Shown here: positions 33,410-43,509 of the stretch, one piece after another
Layout of the letters: each line of letters begins with the position of its first letter
Position numbering within the stretch: the first letter of the stretch is position 1
Source: Mesostigma viride
Taxonomy: Eukaryota > Streptophyta > Mesostigmatophyceae > Mesostigmatales > Mesostigmataceae
Assembly (NCBI GenBank): GCA_009746045.1
Contig: RPFO01000692.1
Coordinates: 929,082 to 993,081 of the forward strand
Direction of reading: 5' to 3'
DNA: 64,000 nt
Made by a program: the position numbers and the translations under genes
Notes under the pieces: generated by a model
The model's input: only the letters and a program-made list of their open reading frames with translations
Database searches by the model: none
What the model was told of the DNA's origin: nothing

Positions 33410-35215
33410 CCATTTCTGACTGGTCCGTAAGGCCTCTACCCGAAGGGGGTTGTGAGCCAACGGCCGTTGGAATTGGAAAAACATTATCATGTGCTTTTTA
33501 TTCGTTTGATAGGGTGGCAAGCAGCCAGGATGTGTCTTTCATGCAGCTTTGTGGTGGCTATTTACCATTTTTCTCCTAGAAAGGCCTCCAAAAAAACTAG
33601 CTGAGCATAAAGATGGGCTTGACTGGTTCGTAAGGCATCCACCCTTCCCAGTGGGGGGTTGTGAGCCAACGGCCGTTGGAATTGGAAAAACATTATCATG
33701 TGCTTTTTATTCGTTTGATAGGGTGGCAAGCAGCCAGGATGTGTCTTTCATGCAGCTTAGTGGTGGCTATTTACCATTTTTCTCCTAGAAAGGCCTCCAA
33801 AAAAACTAGCTGAGCATAAAGATGGGGCTTGACTGGTTCGTAAGGCATCCACCCTTCCCAGAGGGGGGTTGTGAGCAAACGGCCGTTGGAATTGGAAAAA
33901 CATTATCATGTGCATTTCATTCGTTTCATTGGGTGGCAATAAGGCAGGATGCGTCTTTCATGCAGCTTAGTGATGGTTATTACCATGTGCGTTCCTAGAA
34001 AGGCCTCCAAAAAAACTAGCTGAGCATAAAGATGTGGTTGACTGGTTCGTAAGGCATCCACCCTTCCCAGAGGGGGGTTGTGAGCCAACGGCCGTTGGAC
34101 TTGAAAAACATTATCATGTGCATTTCATTCCTTTGAGTGGGTTGGCAATCAGCCAGGATGTATCTTTCATTCAGCTTAGTGGTGGCTATTACCATTTTTC
34201 TTCCAAGAAAGGCCTCCAAAAATCTAGCTGAGCATAAAGATGGGCTTGACTGGTTCGTAAGGCATCCACCCTTCCCAGTGGGGGGTTGTGAGCCAACGGC
34301 CGTTGGACTTGAAAAACATTATCATGTGCATTTCATTCCTTTGAGTGGGTTGGCAATCAGCCAGGATGTATCTTTCATTCAGCTTTGTGTGGCTATTACC
34401 ATTTTTCTTCCAAGAAAGGCCTCCAAAAATCTAGCTGAGCATAAAGATGGGGCTTGACTGGTTCGTAAGGCATCCACCCTTCCCAGTGGGGGGTTGTGAG
34501 CCAACGGCCGTTGGACTTGAAAAACATTATCATGTGCATTTCATTCCTTTGAGTGGGTTGGCAATCAGCCAGGATGTATCTTTCATTCAGCTTTGTTGTG
34601 GCTATTACCATTTTTCTTCCAAGAAAGGCCTCCAAAAATCTAGCTGAGCATAAAGATGGGCTTGACTGGTTCGTAAGGCATCCACCCTTCCCAGTGGGGG
34701 GTTGTGAGCCAACGGCCGTTGGACTTGAAAAACATTATCATGTGCATTTCATTCCTTTGAGTGGGTTGGCAATCAGCCAGGATGTATCTTTCATTCAGCT
34801 TTGTGGTGGCTATTACCATTTTTCTTCCAAGAAAGGCCTCCAAAAATCTAGCTGAGCATAAAGATGGGGCTTGACTGGTTCGTAAGGCATCCACCCTTCC
34901 CATAGGGGGGTTGTGAGCCAACGGCCGTTGGAATTGGAAAAACATTATCATGTGCATTTCATTCTTTTCATTTGGTGGCAGTAAGGCAGGATGTGTCTTT
35001 TATGCAGCTTAGTGGTGGCTATTTACCATTTTTCTTCCAAGAAAGGCCTCTGAAAAATCTACCTGAGCATAAAGATGGGCTTGACTGGTTCGTAAGGCAT
35101 CCACCCTTCCCATAGGGGGGTTGTGAGCCAACGGCCGTTAGACTTGAAAAACATTACCATGTGCATTTCATTCGTTTAATTGGGTGGCAATAAGGCAGGA
35201 TGTGTCTTTGATGCA
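33410..35215. repeat. About 209-bp tandem repeat, nine copies, each with the palindrome
   Basis: Units carry GACTGGTTCGTAAGGCATCC (near 33421, 33626, 33837, 34045, 34254, 34458, 34668, 34877, 35088), then GTGAGCCAACGGCCGTTGG, CATTATCATGTGC, GCCAGGATGT and GAAAGGCCTCCAAAAA. The palindrome is intact in most units and changed by one or two bases in units 3 and 9. Similar open frames run through all units, but they start in odd places and have stop codons between units, so I treat the array as noncoding. Confidence 0.88.
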
Positions 35216-35499
35216 TGTTGATTTTGGGTGTGATTTTCTTGCGCCAAAGGCCGTTGGAACCTGCAAATTAGGGTTTCATTTTCTTTGCACCTGGAAGTAG
35301 GGTGAGGTTTGCCATGTGGCATTATGGATGTAATCAATAAATGCATAATAAATCATTTTTCGTTCGCCAACGGCCGTTGGGATGGAGAAATGGGTGTCAT
35401 TTTCGTGCGCGTAATAAATCTTACATTCTTGTTAGTTTTTTCAAGCCAACGGCCGTTCACGGTCAGAAATGTATATCAAACGGTGTCGGTGGGTTGCAG
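35216..35499 (+). promoter_or_regulatory. Leader region with palindromes, copy 1
   Basis: Contains AAAGGCCGTTGG (35245), CCAACGGCCGTTGG (35368) and CCAACGGCCGTTCAC (35442), GATGTAATCAATAAATGCAT, then GTCAGAAATGTATATCAAAC, CGGTGTCGGTGGGTTGCAG and the ATG. The same order recurs before 37653 and 38572. TATATCAAAC may be a core promoter element, or the GT(G/C)AGA...GCAG segment a 40-base 5' UTR intron. Confidence 0.6.
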
Positions 35500-36138
35500 A
35501 TGACGTTCTACAGGACGAAGGGGGGCGAGTGGATCAATATCACCAAATGGCAACAAGAGCGTGACGACTTGGAAGACAGGCTTGAGGGTGTGGTCAGGAG
35601 CGCACTCAGGCTTGTGCCGGACATTAAGCTGTCGTTCAAGCCCAAGGAGGGTGGAGAGGGTCTTCTGACACGTATGCGACCAGACGCGACGGACGCGGTT
35701 CTTGTTTTCAATATGGAGGGAGGGGGGATCCCAAGGCCGACCGTAGAGCCATTTGAGGAGGTGCTTGTGAGATGTGGTGCTATAAGGCGAAAGGATTATT
35801 CGAAAGCCCGCAATTGGCATGAGACCGTTGATGCTGATGGTAATGTCATTCGAAAACCGATAATGGGTTATGATCTGGGAGAAGGGTGTGAGGGTTTGGG
35901 GAATGAGGGACGGTTCAAGTGGGTCATCTTGAAAGACGGCAAGTACTTCAAGCTTGACAATGAGGACCGGCTGTTCCTGTCTTCTGGAAGTTGCAGAATC
36001 CGGTTGAGCGAATACGTGCACGAGTGGGGAACCAGCGGTGTTGACGAGTTTGAGAAGGCGGTTTCTGATGTGCTGTCCGCCTTCGGGCAGAAGTACAAGT
36101 TCGAGTGCGTCAATGATGCGAATCGATATTGTGACTGA
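35500..36138 (+). CDS. Uncharacterised protein family, copy 1
   Basis: 212 aa from the ATG at 35500 (MTFYRTKGGEWINITKWQQE). Clearly paralogous to 37653-38270: shared FKPKEG, TVEPFEEVLVRCGAIR, FKWVILKDGKYFK, EYVHEWG, GVDEFEKAV and KYKFECV-DANR-CD. Mixed alpha/beta appearance; no zinc motif, signal or membrane segment. Function unknown. Confidence 0.75.
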   Translation: MTFYRTKGGEWINITKWQQERDDLEDRLEGVVRSALRLVPDIKLSFKPKEGGEGLLTRMRPDATDAVLVFNMEGGGIPRPTVEPFEEVLVRCGAIRRKDYSKARNWHETVDADGNVIRKPIMGYDLGEGCEGLGNEGRFKWVILKDGKYFKLDNEDRLFLSSGSCRIRLSEYVHEWGTSGVDEFEKAVSDVLSAFGQKYKFECVNDANRYCD

Positions 36139-36477
36139 CAAGTTTATCGATTGAAATGATCAATATCGGCTGCGAGTTTTTGTTGTAATAAATAAATGAA
36201 TAAAAAATCTTACATTTTTTTTAGTTTTTTCAAGCCAACGACCGTTGAAGGTGAGAAAGGTATATCCGTCCAACGGTGTTTGTGGTTCGCAGATGACATT
36301 GGAAAGAGTGGTATATGAGGCCATCATCAATAGTTTGGGATTACTAGTTTTTGGAAGCCAACGGCCGTTGGGATGGAGAAATGTCAAAAGGGGGGGTTGA
36401 GTAAAATATAAGGACATGCGTACGTCTTATAAGGACAACCTACGTATTACGCACGTGCCAATTGGCGCAGGGCAGGG
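36139..36477 (+). other. Intergenic with a fourth, degenerate leader
   Basis: 36225-36300 repeats the leader (CCAACGACCGTTGAAGGTGA, GTATATCC, CGCAG then ATG at 36293), followed by only 35 codons crossing a palindrome at 36360 and a stop. This looks like the remains of another gene copy. GTTGTAATAAATAAATG near 36182 may be a poly(A) signal of the preceding gene. Confidence 0.55.
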
Positions 36478-37268
36478 ATGGCGGAGACGGGCGAGCTGGA
36501 ATCTTCGACCCGCGCTGCGATTGCCTGCGTGGCAGCAAACGTACTTAACCGGGCTCGCGAGATCCACGGATGGGTACGGCAGCACGAGAAGCGCCTGGGT
36601 CGCCAGTTTGCGGTTTTGGTCGTGTATGACTCGTTCGCCTCAGTAGGACGACAGATTAATCTCCAGTTGCTGGACATGTACTTCGCCTTGGCTGGCGGAT
36701 TCTACAAGCCCACGCCGGCGGATCGGGTTCCACTCAATCGAGACGTAGAGTTTCGACTTTTGGTGTCGTATGTCGGAAAGGTTGGGTGGGACCAGTGGGA
36801 GAAAGACCAGTGGGGGAAATTTCCAGACGCGAGTGAGGCGCAGCCGAGATTGACCGTATCGGCGAGAGTAGAGGGGGGGGGTTTGAAGGTTTCCATTTTA
36901 CATTCGGGAATTCCGAGTCCGTGAAATTGACGTTTTCACGGATGATCGTTCTCCCGGGGGTGGGAGGGCCGATGCTGGGCTCGCTTCCAAAGTGTTGCTC
37001 GAATCAGGCGTGCTCTGTGATGGAGGGTGTCCACCGCAAGTGCGGGGGTTGTCGAGACGTCCGGTATTGTGCTGCCGAATGCCAGCGTGCGGACTGGGAG
37101 GAACACAAGAAGTGGTGTAACAAGTATCGTGAGGCGAGAAAGTCTCTCAGCACTATGCACGGCGACGTTACAGACAGCTGGTCTGGTGTCAATTTGGCCG
37201 GACTTGTAATTCGGATGGGGGGTGAAGTGCATTTCAAGTTCAAAGGTGAAATGTTCAAGGTTTTTTGA
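36478..37268 (+). CDS. MYND zinc-finger protein, copy 2, frame break in a G9 run
   Basis: Starts MAETGELESSTRAA. The first 145 or so residues align with the protein at 30448 (RQFAVLVVYDSFAS, EFRLLVSYVGK). After the G9 run at 36873-36881 the matching frame is one base out and gives HFTFGNSESVKLTFSRM, then a MYND finger (RKCGGCRDVRYCAAECQRAD, with H and final C in EEHKKWC). One more G would restore a protein of about 262 aa. Probably functional if the run length is wrong in the assembly. Confidence 0.75.
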
Positions 37269-37288
37269 GGGGACTAAATCGTACCCCA

Positions 37289-37370
37289 GGGCGATTTGTG
37301 AGGCGATGTCCGCGCTGGGGGAACAGTACCCCTGTTCGACTGCGTGAGGGGAATGGATTCTGCGACTGAA
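37289..37370 (+). pseudogene. 3' remnant of the 35500/37653 gene family
   Basis: GAGGCGATGTCCGCGCTGGG and following bases match the 3' end of the gene at 37653 (REVMSALGQEYKFECVTDAN), here with frame damage and directly after the MYND gene. It marks a deletion or unequal exchange between repeats. Confidence 0.6.
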
Positions 37371-37652
37371 GAAATTTTGGGTGTGATTTTCTTGCGCCAA
37401 CGGCCGTTGGAACTTGCAAATTAGGGTTTGATTTTCTTTGCAACCGGAAGTAGGGTGTGGTTTGCCACGTGGCACCATGGATGTAATTAATAAATGCATA
37501 ATAAAACATTTTTCGTGCGCCAACGGCCGTTGGAGACTGAAAACTAGTGTGTGATTTGTGCGCGTAATAAATCTTAAAATTCTTGTTGTTTTTTCAAGCC
37601 AACGGCCGTTGACGGTGAGAAATGTATATCAAACGGTGTCGGTGGGTTGCAG
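37371..37652 (+). promoter_or_regulatory. Leader region with palindromes, copy 2
   Basis: CCAACGGCCGTTGG near 37397 and 37519 and a CCAACGGCCGTTGACGG form near 37600; GATGTAATTAATAAATGCAT; then GGTGAGAAATGTATATCAAA, CGGTGTCGGTGGGTTGCAG and the ATG. Nearly identical to the leader of the first copy. Confidence 0.65.
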
Positions 37653-38270
37653 ATGACGTTCTACAGGACGGAGGGGGGCGAGTGGATCAACTTGGAAGAC
37701 AGGCTTCTGGGAGTGGTTAAGAGCGCGCTCAGGCTTCTGCCGGACATTAAGCTGGATTTTAAGCCCAAGGAGGGTGAAAGGTCTCTTTTGAAACCGGATG
37801 TCGCGAAGGCCGCGGCTCTTGTTTTCAATATCGAGGGTCGGGGACTCCCAAACCCGACCGTAGAGCCATTTGAGGAGGTGCTTGTGAGGTGTGGTGCTAT
37901 AAGGCCCTATGATCCATCAATACCCAGCCCAATTTGTTTTCAGTCGATCGATGCTGATGGTAATGAAAGTTGGATACAGATGACGCGGCCATATGAGAGG
38001 GGAGAAGGGTTTAAGGGTTTAGGGGAGGTGGGACGGTTCGAATGGGTCATCTTGAAGGACGGCAAGTACTTCAAGCATCACACTGACCTGATCATCGACC
38101 GGCTGTTCGTGTCTGCTGGAGATTGCATGTTCTGGTTGAGGGAATACGTGCATGAGTGGGGACCCGACGGTGTTGACGAGTTTGAGAAAGCGGTTCGTGA
38201 GGTGATGTCCGCGCTGGGGCAGGAGTACAAGTTCGAGTGCGTGACTGACGCGAATCGATTATGCGACTGA
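37653..38270 (+). CDS. Uncharacterised protein family, copy 2
   Basis: 205 aa from the ATG at 37653 (MTFYRTEGGEWINLEDRLLG). Paralogue of 35500-36138. Compared with that copy it lacks about 10 residues near position 15 and differs most in the middle (PYDPSIPSPICFQSIDADGN). An intact frame supports use of the gene. Function unknown. Confidence 0.75.
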   Translation: MTFYRTEGGEWINLEDRLLGVVKSALRLLPDIKLDFKPKEGERSLLKPDVAKAAALVFNIEGRGLPNPTVEPFEEVLVRCGAIRPYDPSIPSPICFQSIDADGNESWIQMTRPYERGEGFKGLGEVGRFEWVILKDGKYFKHHTDLIIDRLFVSAGDCMFWLREYVHEWGPDGVDEFEKAVREVMSALGQEYKFECVTDANRLCD

Positions 38271-38571
38271 AGTGTTGGGTGTGATTTTCTTTGCGCCAAC
38301 GGCCGTTGGAACCTGCAAATTAGGGTTTGATTTTCTTTGCGCCAACGGCCGTTGGCAGCTGGAAAGTTGGGTGTGATTCGCCACGTGGCACTATGGATGT
38401 AATCAATAAATGCATAATAAAAATTTTTTTCGTGCATTTTTCGTGCGCCAACGGCCGTTGGAGGCTGGAAAATGGTGTGATTTTCGTGCGAGTAATAAAT
38501 CATTCTTGTTGTTTCAAGCCAACGGCCGTTGACGGTGAGAAATGTGTATCAAACGGTGTTGGTGGTCGCAG
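38271..38571 (+). promoter_or_regulatory. Leader region with palindromes, copy 3
   Basis: CCAACGGCCGTTGG near 38297, 38343 and 38448, CCAACGGCCGTTGACGG near 38520, GATGTAATCAATAAATGCAT, then GGTGAGAAATGTGTATCAAA and GTGGTCGCAG before the ATG. The same leader here precedes an unrelated protein, so it travels as a module. Confidence 0.65.
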
Positions 38572-39354
38572 ATGGCGGTCAAATGCACGGTTGCGTGGTG
38601 CCAGGAAGCGAGAGCAGGAGGGGATGACTTGTGCGTGCGTCATGTCAGCGTGCGAACGGGAATGGCAGGGAGGGTGAAGGATTTGTTTGCAAAAAAGGGG
38701 GGGTGTATCGCCCGGGATTGCCAGCTTCCATTCGGGACGGATTGCATGCCTTTTTGTGATGGACACGCCAAGTTGTCAGGGGAGATGCAAGAGGTGATCA
38801 AAGGAGGCTTGTTGTTTGTGCATGGCGAGTCCAGTGCTGGTGAAGGACCTCTTGTCCTGAGTTTTGAGGTGGACAGTGCTGGAAGTCTGGAAAGAATGGC
38901 GGTCAGGTCGCGGGAATGGATGTTGAATCACCCTGACTTTGACTCGTATGCCTACTGCCAAGGTTTCGGGGACGCCGTTTTTACATGGATGCTGTGCTCG
39001 GAGGATGACGTGCATGCGATTGTTTCGCATGACGACTTGGATATCGCAGGCGCGATGGGCGCAGACCTGTTGTTGTATTTCATGATTGGATGGGGTTGCG
39101 GATTTTTGGAAGGTGATTGGTGGGTCCCGCACCTCGCAAGGCTTACTTTTGCGGTCGGCGAATTGCCTGTACCTGTTGAAGTCTCAAAAACTCGTGTGGA
39201 GATGGCTGCCGTTCTGGCATCGGGGGTTAAGCGCCAAGCCCGATTTGCCATGACCGTTGTTGCTGGTGCTGAGGGGGAGGAAATTGAAAAGGTCGTGGAA
39301 AGGGTCGTCCTGGCCTCTGCTTTGGTGGAGAGAGCAAGGAATGCATGCGACTAG
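38572..39354 (+). CDS. Cys/His-motif protein, first of three
   Basis: 260 aa from the ATG at 38572 (MAVKCTVAWCQEARAGGDDL). Two N-terminal zinc-type motifs: C5-x4-C10-x10-C21-x2-H24 and CIARDCQLPFGTDC...FCDGH (C-x4-C-x11-C-x2-H). The spacing resembles the C-x4-C-x10-C-x2-H units of WRKY19-type proteins. The remaining 190 residues look globular (DSYAYCQGFGDAVFTWMLCS, LLLYFMIGWGCGFLEGDWWV). Function unknown; nucleic-acid or protein binding is likely. Confidence 0.65.
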   Translation: MAVKCTVAWCQEARAGGDDLCVRHVSVRTGMAGRVKDLFAKKGGCIARDCQLPFGTDCMPFCDGHAKLSGEMQEVIKGGLLFVHGESSAGEGPLVLSFEVDSAGSLERMAVRSREWMLNHPDFDSYAYCQGFGDAVFTWMLCSEDDVHAIVSHDDLDIAGAMGADLLLYFMIGWGCGFLEGDWWVPHLARLTFAVGELPVPVEVSKTRVEMAAVLASGVKRQARFAMTVVAGAEGEEIEKVVERVVLASALVERARNACD

Positions 39355-39425
39355 GTGTTTTTGGTCGCCAACGGCCGTTGGACTTGCAAAATGTCCTGTG
39401 AGCTGAGTCCGTTTCTTAACTTGCC

Positions 39426-39769
39426 ATGGACGTCGGTTGTGCAGGGGCAGGGTGTAGGATGGAGTGCGGAAAAGAAGGAAAGGAAGGGGGGAGACTACAA
39501 AGGAAAACCTGATAGAGATTGTGGAGGCCGAACTGGAAGACCTGCCCGATCTGGTTCTCGAAGAGGACGGGCAATTGCACGCTGAACGTCTTGATGGCGT
39601 GGGCATGATGATGTCGGAGGTTGATGGGTATGGTGGAATTGCTAAAGGTGTATTGCGTAAATTGAGGCGTGAGGAGGATGTGGGGACTCCGGCTCATGTT
39701 TTGGTCAGTTTTATGAACGACAATTGGGGTCGAATGCAACCCACTAAAGATGGGGAGGATGTTGACTAG
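39426..39769 (+). CDS. Small acidic protein, frame break in a G6 run
   Basis: From the ATG at 39426 (MDVGCAGAGCRMECGKEGKE) the frame stops soon, but one base out from the G6 run at 39486-39491 a good frame follows: ENLIEIVEAELEDLPDLVLE to PTKDGEDVD, stop at 39769. The joined protein is about 114 aa, acidic, unknown. A palindrome at 39368 precedes it. Confidence 0.45.
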
Positions 39770-39963
39770 AATGTGATTTTAGGATGAATGTAAATTTATT
39801 TAATAAAGAAGAATCATTTGGAAAAAATCGCCTGATGGTGTCAAGTTTTGTGCGTCTAAGGCCAACGGCCGTTGGGATGTGTGGAATTTAACAGGGCCAA
39901 CGGCCGTTGACCCTGGTGAATGCGTGCGTTTGCGGGTGGTGTAAAAAATATCGATGTGCACAG
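39770..39963 (+). promoter_or_regulatory. Intergenic with two palindromes
   Basis: CCAACGGCCGTTGGGATG near 39862 and CCAACGGCCGTTGACCC near 39899, 65-100 bp before the next ATG. Poly(A)-type AATGTAAATTTATTTAATAA near 39785 may belong to the preceding gene. Confidence 0.5.
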
Positions 39964-40536
39964 ATGGACCACATTCGATGCGAACATCCGGATTGTCAAT
40001 GGGAAGGAATGCCGACGGACAGCGAGTGGTTCTGTCCCAAGCATTCTGACGTATGGGGGGCGTTGTTTGCCGAAATCGAGAGCGGGCTGATGACGATTGA
40101 CCGTCACATCGTGACGAAAAAGTGGAAGCCTTGGCCCAACAACATGGTTTTGGTCTTGTACTATGTTGACAAGAAGCCTCGATTCATGCTGCGTGATGCA
40201 GAGTGGGTGATAGAGGAGGTGGGACAGATGCGACCTGGAGAGGGGATAGGCGGAGAGGACAAGCCGCCAAGGCATGTGTGGGCTTACATGGGAGACCATC
40301 CCGACTGTCCAACGGCCAAAGTGTGGCATGATATGGGAAGGGACATGGCCACGGAGTCCGCGTACGAGTGCGCGCGACTCGTGACAGCGCTCTTGAAGGG
40401 GGAGGTGAAAGACCTGATGCGCAAGGGGGGGTTGGTAGAGCAGATTAGACAGCAGATTAGACGTGTGTGTGATTTTGATGAGGAGATTGATGAGAAGCCG
40501 GCAAAGAGGGGCAGGATGGACAGAATTGCTCAGTAA
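39964..40536 (+). CDS. Cys/His-motif protein, second of three
   Basis: 190 aa from the ATG at 39964. Motif RCEHPDCQWEG then WFCPKHSDVW (C-x4-C-x11-C-x2-H) at residues 6-26. It is followed by a globular part (NNMVLVLYYVDKKPRFMLRD, RHVWAYMGDHPDC) and a helical, basic end (KPAKRGRMDRIAQ). Related in layout to the genes at 38572 and 40739. Function unknown. Confidence 0.62.
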   Translation: MDHIRCEHPDCQWEGMPTDSEWFCPKHSDVWGALFAEIESGLMTIDRHIVTKKWKPWPNNMVLVLYYVDKKPRFMLRDAEWVIEEVGQMRPGEGIGGEDKPPRHVWAYMGDHPDCPTAKVWHDMGRDMATESAYECARLVTALLKGEVKDLMRKGGLVEQIRQQIRRVCDFDEEIDEKPAKRGRMDRIAQ

Positions 40537-40738
40537 GAAAGAGAGGGAGAAAATATGATTTGATTAATCTGATGCGTGTAATTGAAACTAATTTATTTTG
40601 TCTCATAAAACTTCTTTGAACGGACCTTCTTTGAACCAACAATTATTGCACAAAAAGACTAGATTGAGAATTGTGTGAGAAAGACGCCAGAGGGGGTTCT
40701 GACGGTCCTCATTGCCCCTGTTATACAATGGCTGCTGT
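40537..40738. other. Intergenic, no palindrome
   Basis: A/T-rich 200 bp. The palindrome found before most other genes of the cluster is absent here. Confidence 0.4.
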
Positions 40739-41544
40739 ATGGGACTCATGGCAATTGCGCAGATGGCAACGAAATGCAAAATCTGTACGGAGCCCGTAAG
40801 GGTCGAGGGACTGTGCGCGGAACATTACAAGTTCCTGCAAGCGCACGACCTCGAGTACCAACATGCCAAGGATCCATACGGGGGGTGTGGATTTCTTAGA
40901 TGTGATAGACCACTGGAGGGATTGGATGTGTATTGCAAGACACATCTACCTTTTGCCGAGAAGTTGGAGGACGTGTGCGCTCGTGGGATCGCATACGTAG
41001 CAAGTTTGCAGATGTTGATGGGGAAGACCGGAATGACACGCTCGGTCCTCCACTTCACGGCAACGCACACTGGGGAACGGAAAGTTGAGCTGGTGCGCCT
41101 CGACAGGCAGGGACTCGAGATTTTGGCAGAGGGGGACAGCGCGTACGGGTTTGCTCATGGGCTTAACGTTACCATGGGGGATTCCTTGCAGGGTGTGGCG
41201 CGTGAATGCGCGTACACCTTGATGACGAATGTGGATTTGTGGAAGCACAAAGACTGCACAAGGATATTTTGGAGGCTCTTCTTGCCGCAGAGCCGGTGGG
41301 ACTGCCGAAGAGGCCTGAGGAGCGGGACCGTTTGATCAGGATGGTGGTGAAGGCGGATATAGATGCAGATGTGGAGGCCGCAAAGGCGAAGGCAGAGGAA
41401 GCGCGTCGTGCAAAGGAGGAATCGGATCAAGAACTGTTGGAGAAGATGCAGAGCTCCAACAAAATTTTGCATCGTTTGGGGATGGCGGACGTCGCTTATG
41501 AATGCGAGTCCGGGAAGGGGAAGAAACAAAAGAGGAAAAGATAA
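40739..41544 (+). CDS. Cys/His-motif protein, third of three, frame break near 41240
   Basis: In-frame ATGs at 40739, 40748 and 40763; the last gives MATKCKICTEPVRVEGLCAE. Motifs: C-x2-C-x8-C-x2-H and GCGFLRCDRPLEGLDVYCKT with H (C-x4-C-x9-C-x2-H). The frame from 40739 becomes unlikely after about 41225-41255; one base out, ILEALLAAEPVGLPKRPEER leads into a charged coiled coil (KAKAEEARRAKEESDQELLE) and a basic end KGKKQKRKR, stop at 41544. The joined protein is about 268 aa. Confidence 0.6.
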
Positions 41545-41782
41545 TAATGGGAATGGTCGCCCACTGTTCTTGTCACAGAAATGCTTTTGTTAATGCTGGC
41601 GAACTTGGGACGGTCGTCCGTATTTCAACATTTCCTTGCCTTTAAAATTGATTGATGGGTAAATAATAATACTGAGCAAGCCTTCCATTTTATGTGTCTG
41701 TGGTCATACAATTTCGTTATTGTTTCAACCCTTGCAACGAGGTTTTTCTTGTCCCATGCATGTAAGTCTCAACCTTGGTGTC
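41545..41782. other. Intergenic
   Basis: No gene or repeat recognised. It lies between the last Cys/His gene and plastid-derived DNA. Confidence 0.4.
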
Positions 41783-42107
<325 letters not shown>

Positions 42108-42260
42108 TTACAAGTTGGCCGTTGACACTCTACGACGGAGCCTATTTTCGGAAGAACCTGCCTCATTTATGAATGCATCGACTGTGTACATAAATTGTGA
42201 TAATTGAATTGAACAAAAAAATTCTCTTATTGCCCCAATCATGGCTATTCTCTTAATGCC
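42108..42260. other. A/T-rich flank of the plastid insertion
   Basis: May also be organelle-derived; I recognise no gene in it. Confidence 0.3.
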
Positions 42261-42530
42261 CTATCATGGCTATTTGTTTGTGTATGTTTTGCCCATGTTA
42301 TTACACTAATGGCATGATGTTGTGGATTGCTCTATCTATGATGGTTGTTCGTTTGTGTATGCTTTGCCCATGTTGTTACAGTAATGGCATCATGTTGTGG
42401 ATTGCTAGCTCAATCTATGATGGTTGTTCGTTTGTGTATGCTTCGCCCATGTTGTTACAGTAATGGCATGATTTTGTGGATTGCTCAACCTATGAGGGTT
42501 GTTCGTTTGTGTATGTTTTGCGCGCAGATC
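42261..42530. repeat. About 78-bp tandem repeat, 3.5 copies
   Basis: Units of GTTCGTTTGTGTATGCTTTG, CCCATGTTGTTACAGTAATG and GCATGATGTTGTGGATTGCT. The last unit is broken off at TATGTTTTGCGCGCAG. Confidence 0.85.
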
Positions 42531-43192
42531 ACAATGGATTGCACCATCTGCCGCAGCAAGCGAAGCCCCCTTACTGGTTCCAAGATCTTATCCTGGATGC
42601 CAAGCAGGCTGGCGAAGGGTATCCCAGTACGTACTTTGAAACTTGATGCCGCAAAACAACTACAACTTCGTTTTAACCCTTTAGCCGTTTTGAGTGATAT
42701 TTACAGCGGACATTACATTTTTGTTGCTACGGGATGAGAATTGAGCTTTGTAATGCTAGCAGGTGTCACAAACCAAACTGTCCGCTATTTGTAGTGGGCA
42801 TTTATTGTTAGAGCTTGCAGCTGGGTCCCTGCTCCTCCACATGCAACCTTGGTGTTCATGAGCCCTTTACTAGCTTCCTTTCTGTCAGGGGGTGCTATAT
42901 TTGGCACCCATAGGACATTGCAATATGACCAATGACATGACCCCCAAGGTGGTGAATATATGTGTGTGCTTGTGTCCTATAATGGACCATAACTAACTAT
43001 TAGGTTGGTTTGTGGACATTATCATGGAAAGTGACCATTGCCCGGTTTTTATAGCGGGCAGTTGGACACGGTTTTAAGGGTTGACCTATTAGCTTTGTCA
43101 GGTGTGTGTGCTGCACCGCACCGCTTGCTAACATATTCGGCGGATTTCTTCTTTGTCGTCTGCGTGTCACAGCGTGCTTGTACGCACAACCA
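42531..43192. other. No gene assigned
   Basis: An open frame at 42537-42737 starts ATGGATTGCACCATCTGCCG (MDCTICRSKRSPL) and ends SGHYIFVATG; it has one C-x2-C pair and is protein-like, but I recognise nothing and cannot support it as a gene. 42740-43190 shows no feature. Confidence 0.35.
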
Positions 43193-43474
43193 CCCGCGTT
43201 CCCCTCCGCCGGCGCCCCCGCCGCCGGGCTCTCCGCCGCCACCGGTGTTGCCCCCTCCCGCCGCCGGCCCTTCCGCGCCGTCGGAAGCTGCAGCGGCAGC
43301 ACAGCAAATGCCCCCTCCCCCCGCACCATCGTCGGGGCAAGAGGCGCGCGGCGCTCATGCAGCAAAGGCGGCGAAGGAGCGGAGGAAATCGGCGGCTTCT
43401 GGGTCATCGGGTTCCGATGCCGCGACGGCAGCAACTGGAAAAGCAACCCACCAGACACTGCCAGCTGCCCGGGT
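43193..43474 (+). CDS. Possible proline-rich exon
   Basis: GC-rich frame between TGTCACAG (acceptor-like) and GCCCGG/GTAGGT (donor-like): HNHPRSPPPAPPPPGSPPPP, then EARGAHAAKAAKERRKSAAS. Composition differs sharply from both sides. It could be an exon of a host gene whose other exons I do not see. Confidence 0.3.
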
Positions 43475-43509
43475 AGGTGTTACGCACAAAGATGTGATTT
43501 TCTTGCGCC

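Noticed and set aside
33364-34957. Series of similar 60-106-codon frames (DWFVRHPPFP type)
   Set aside because: They follow the 209-bp array, begin at different points and read through the palindrome; shared sequence comes from the repeat, not from selection on a protein.
40712-40738. Upstream TTG start for the third Cys/His protein
   Set aside because: Nuclear genes use ATG; three in-frame ATGs lie within the next 50 bases, nearer to the zinc motif.
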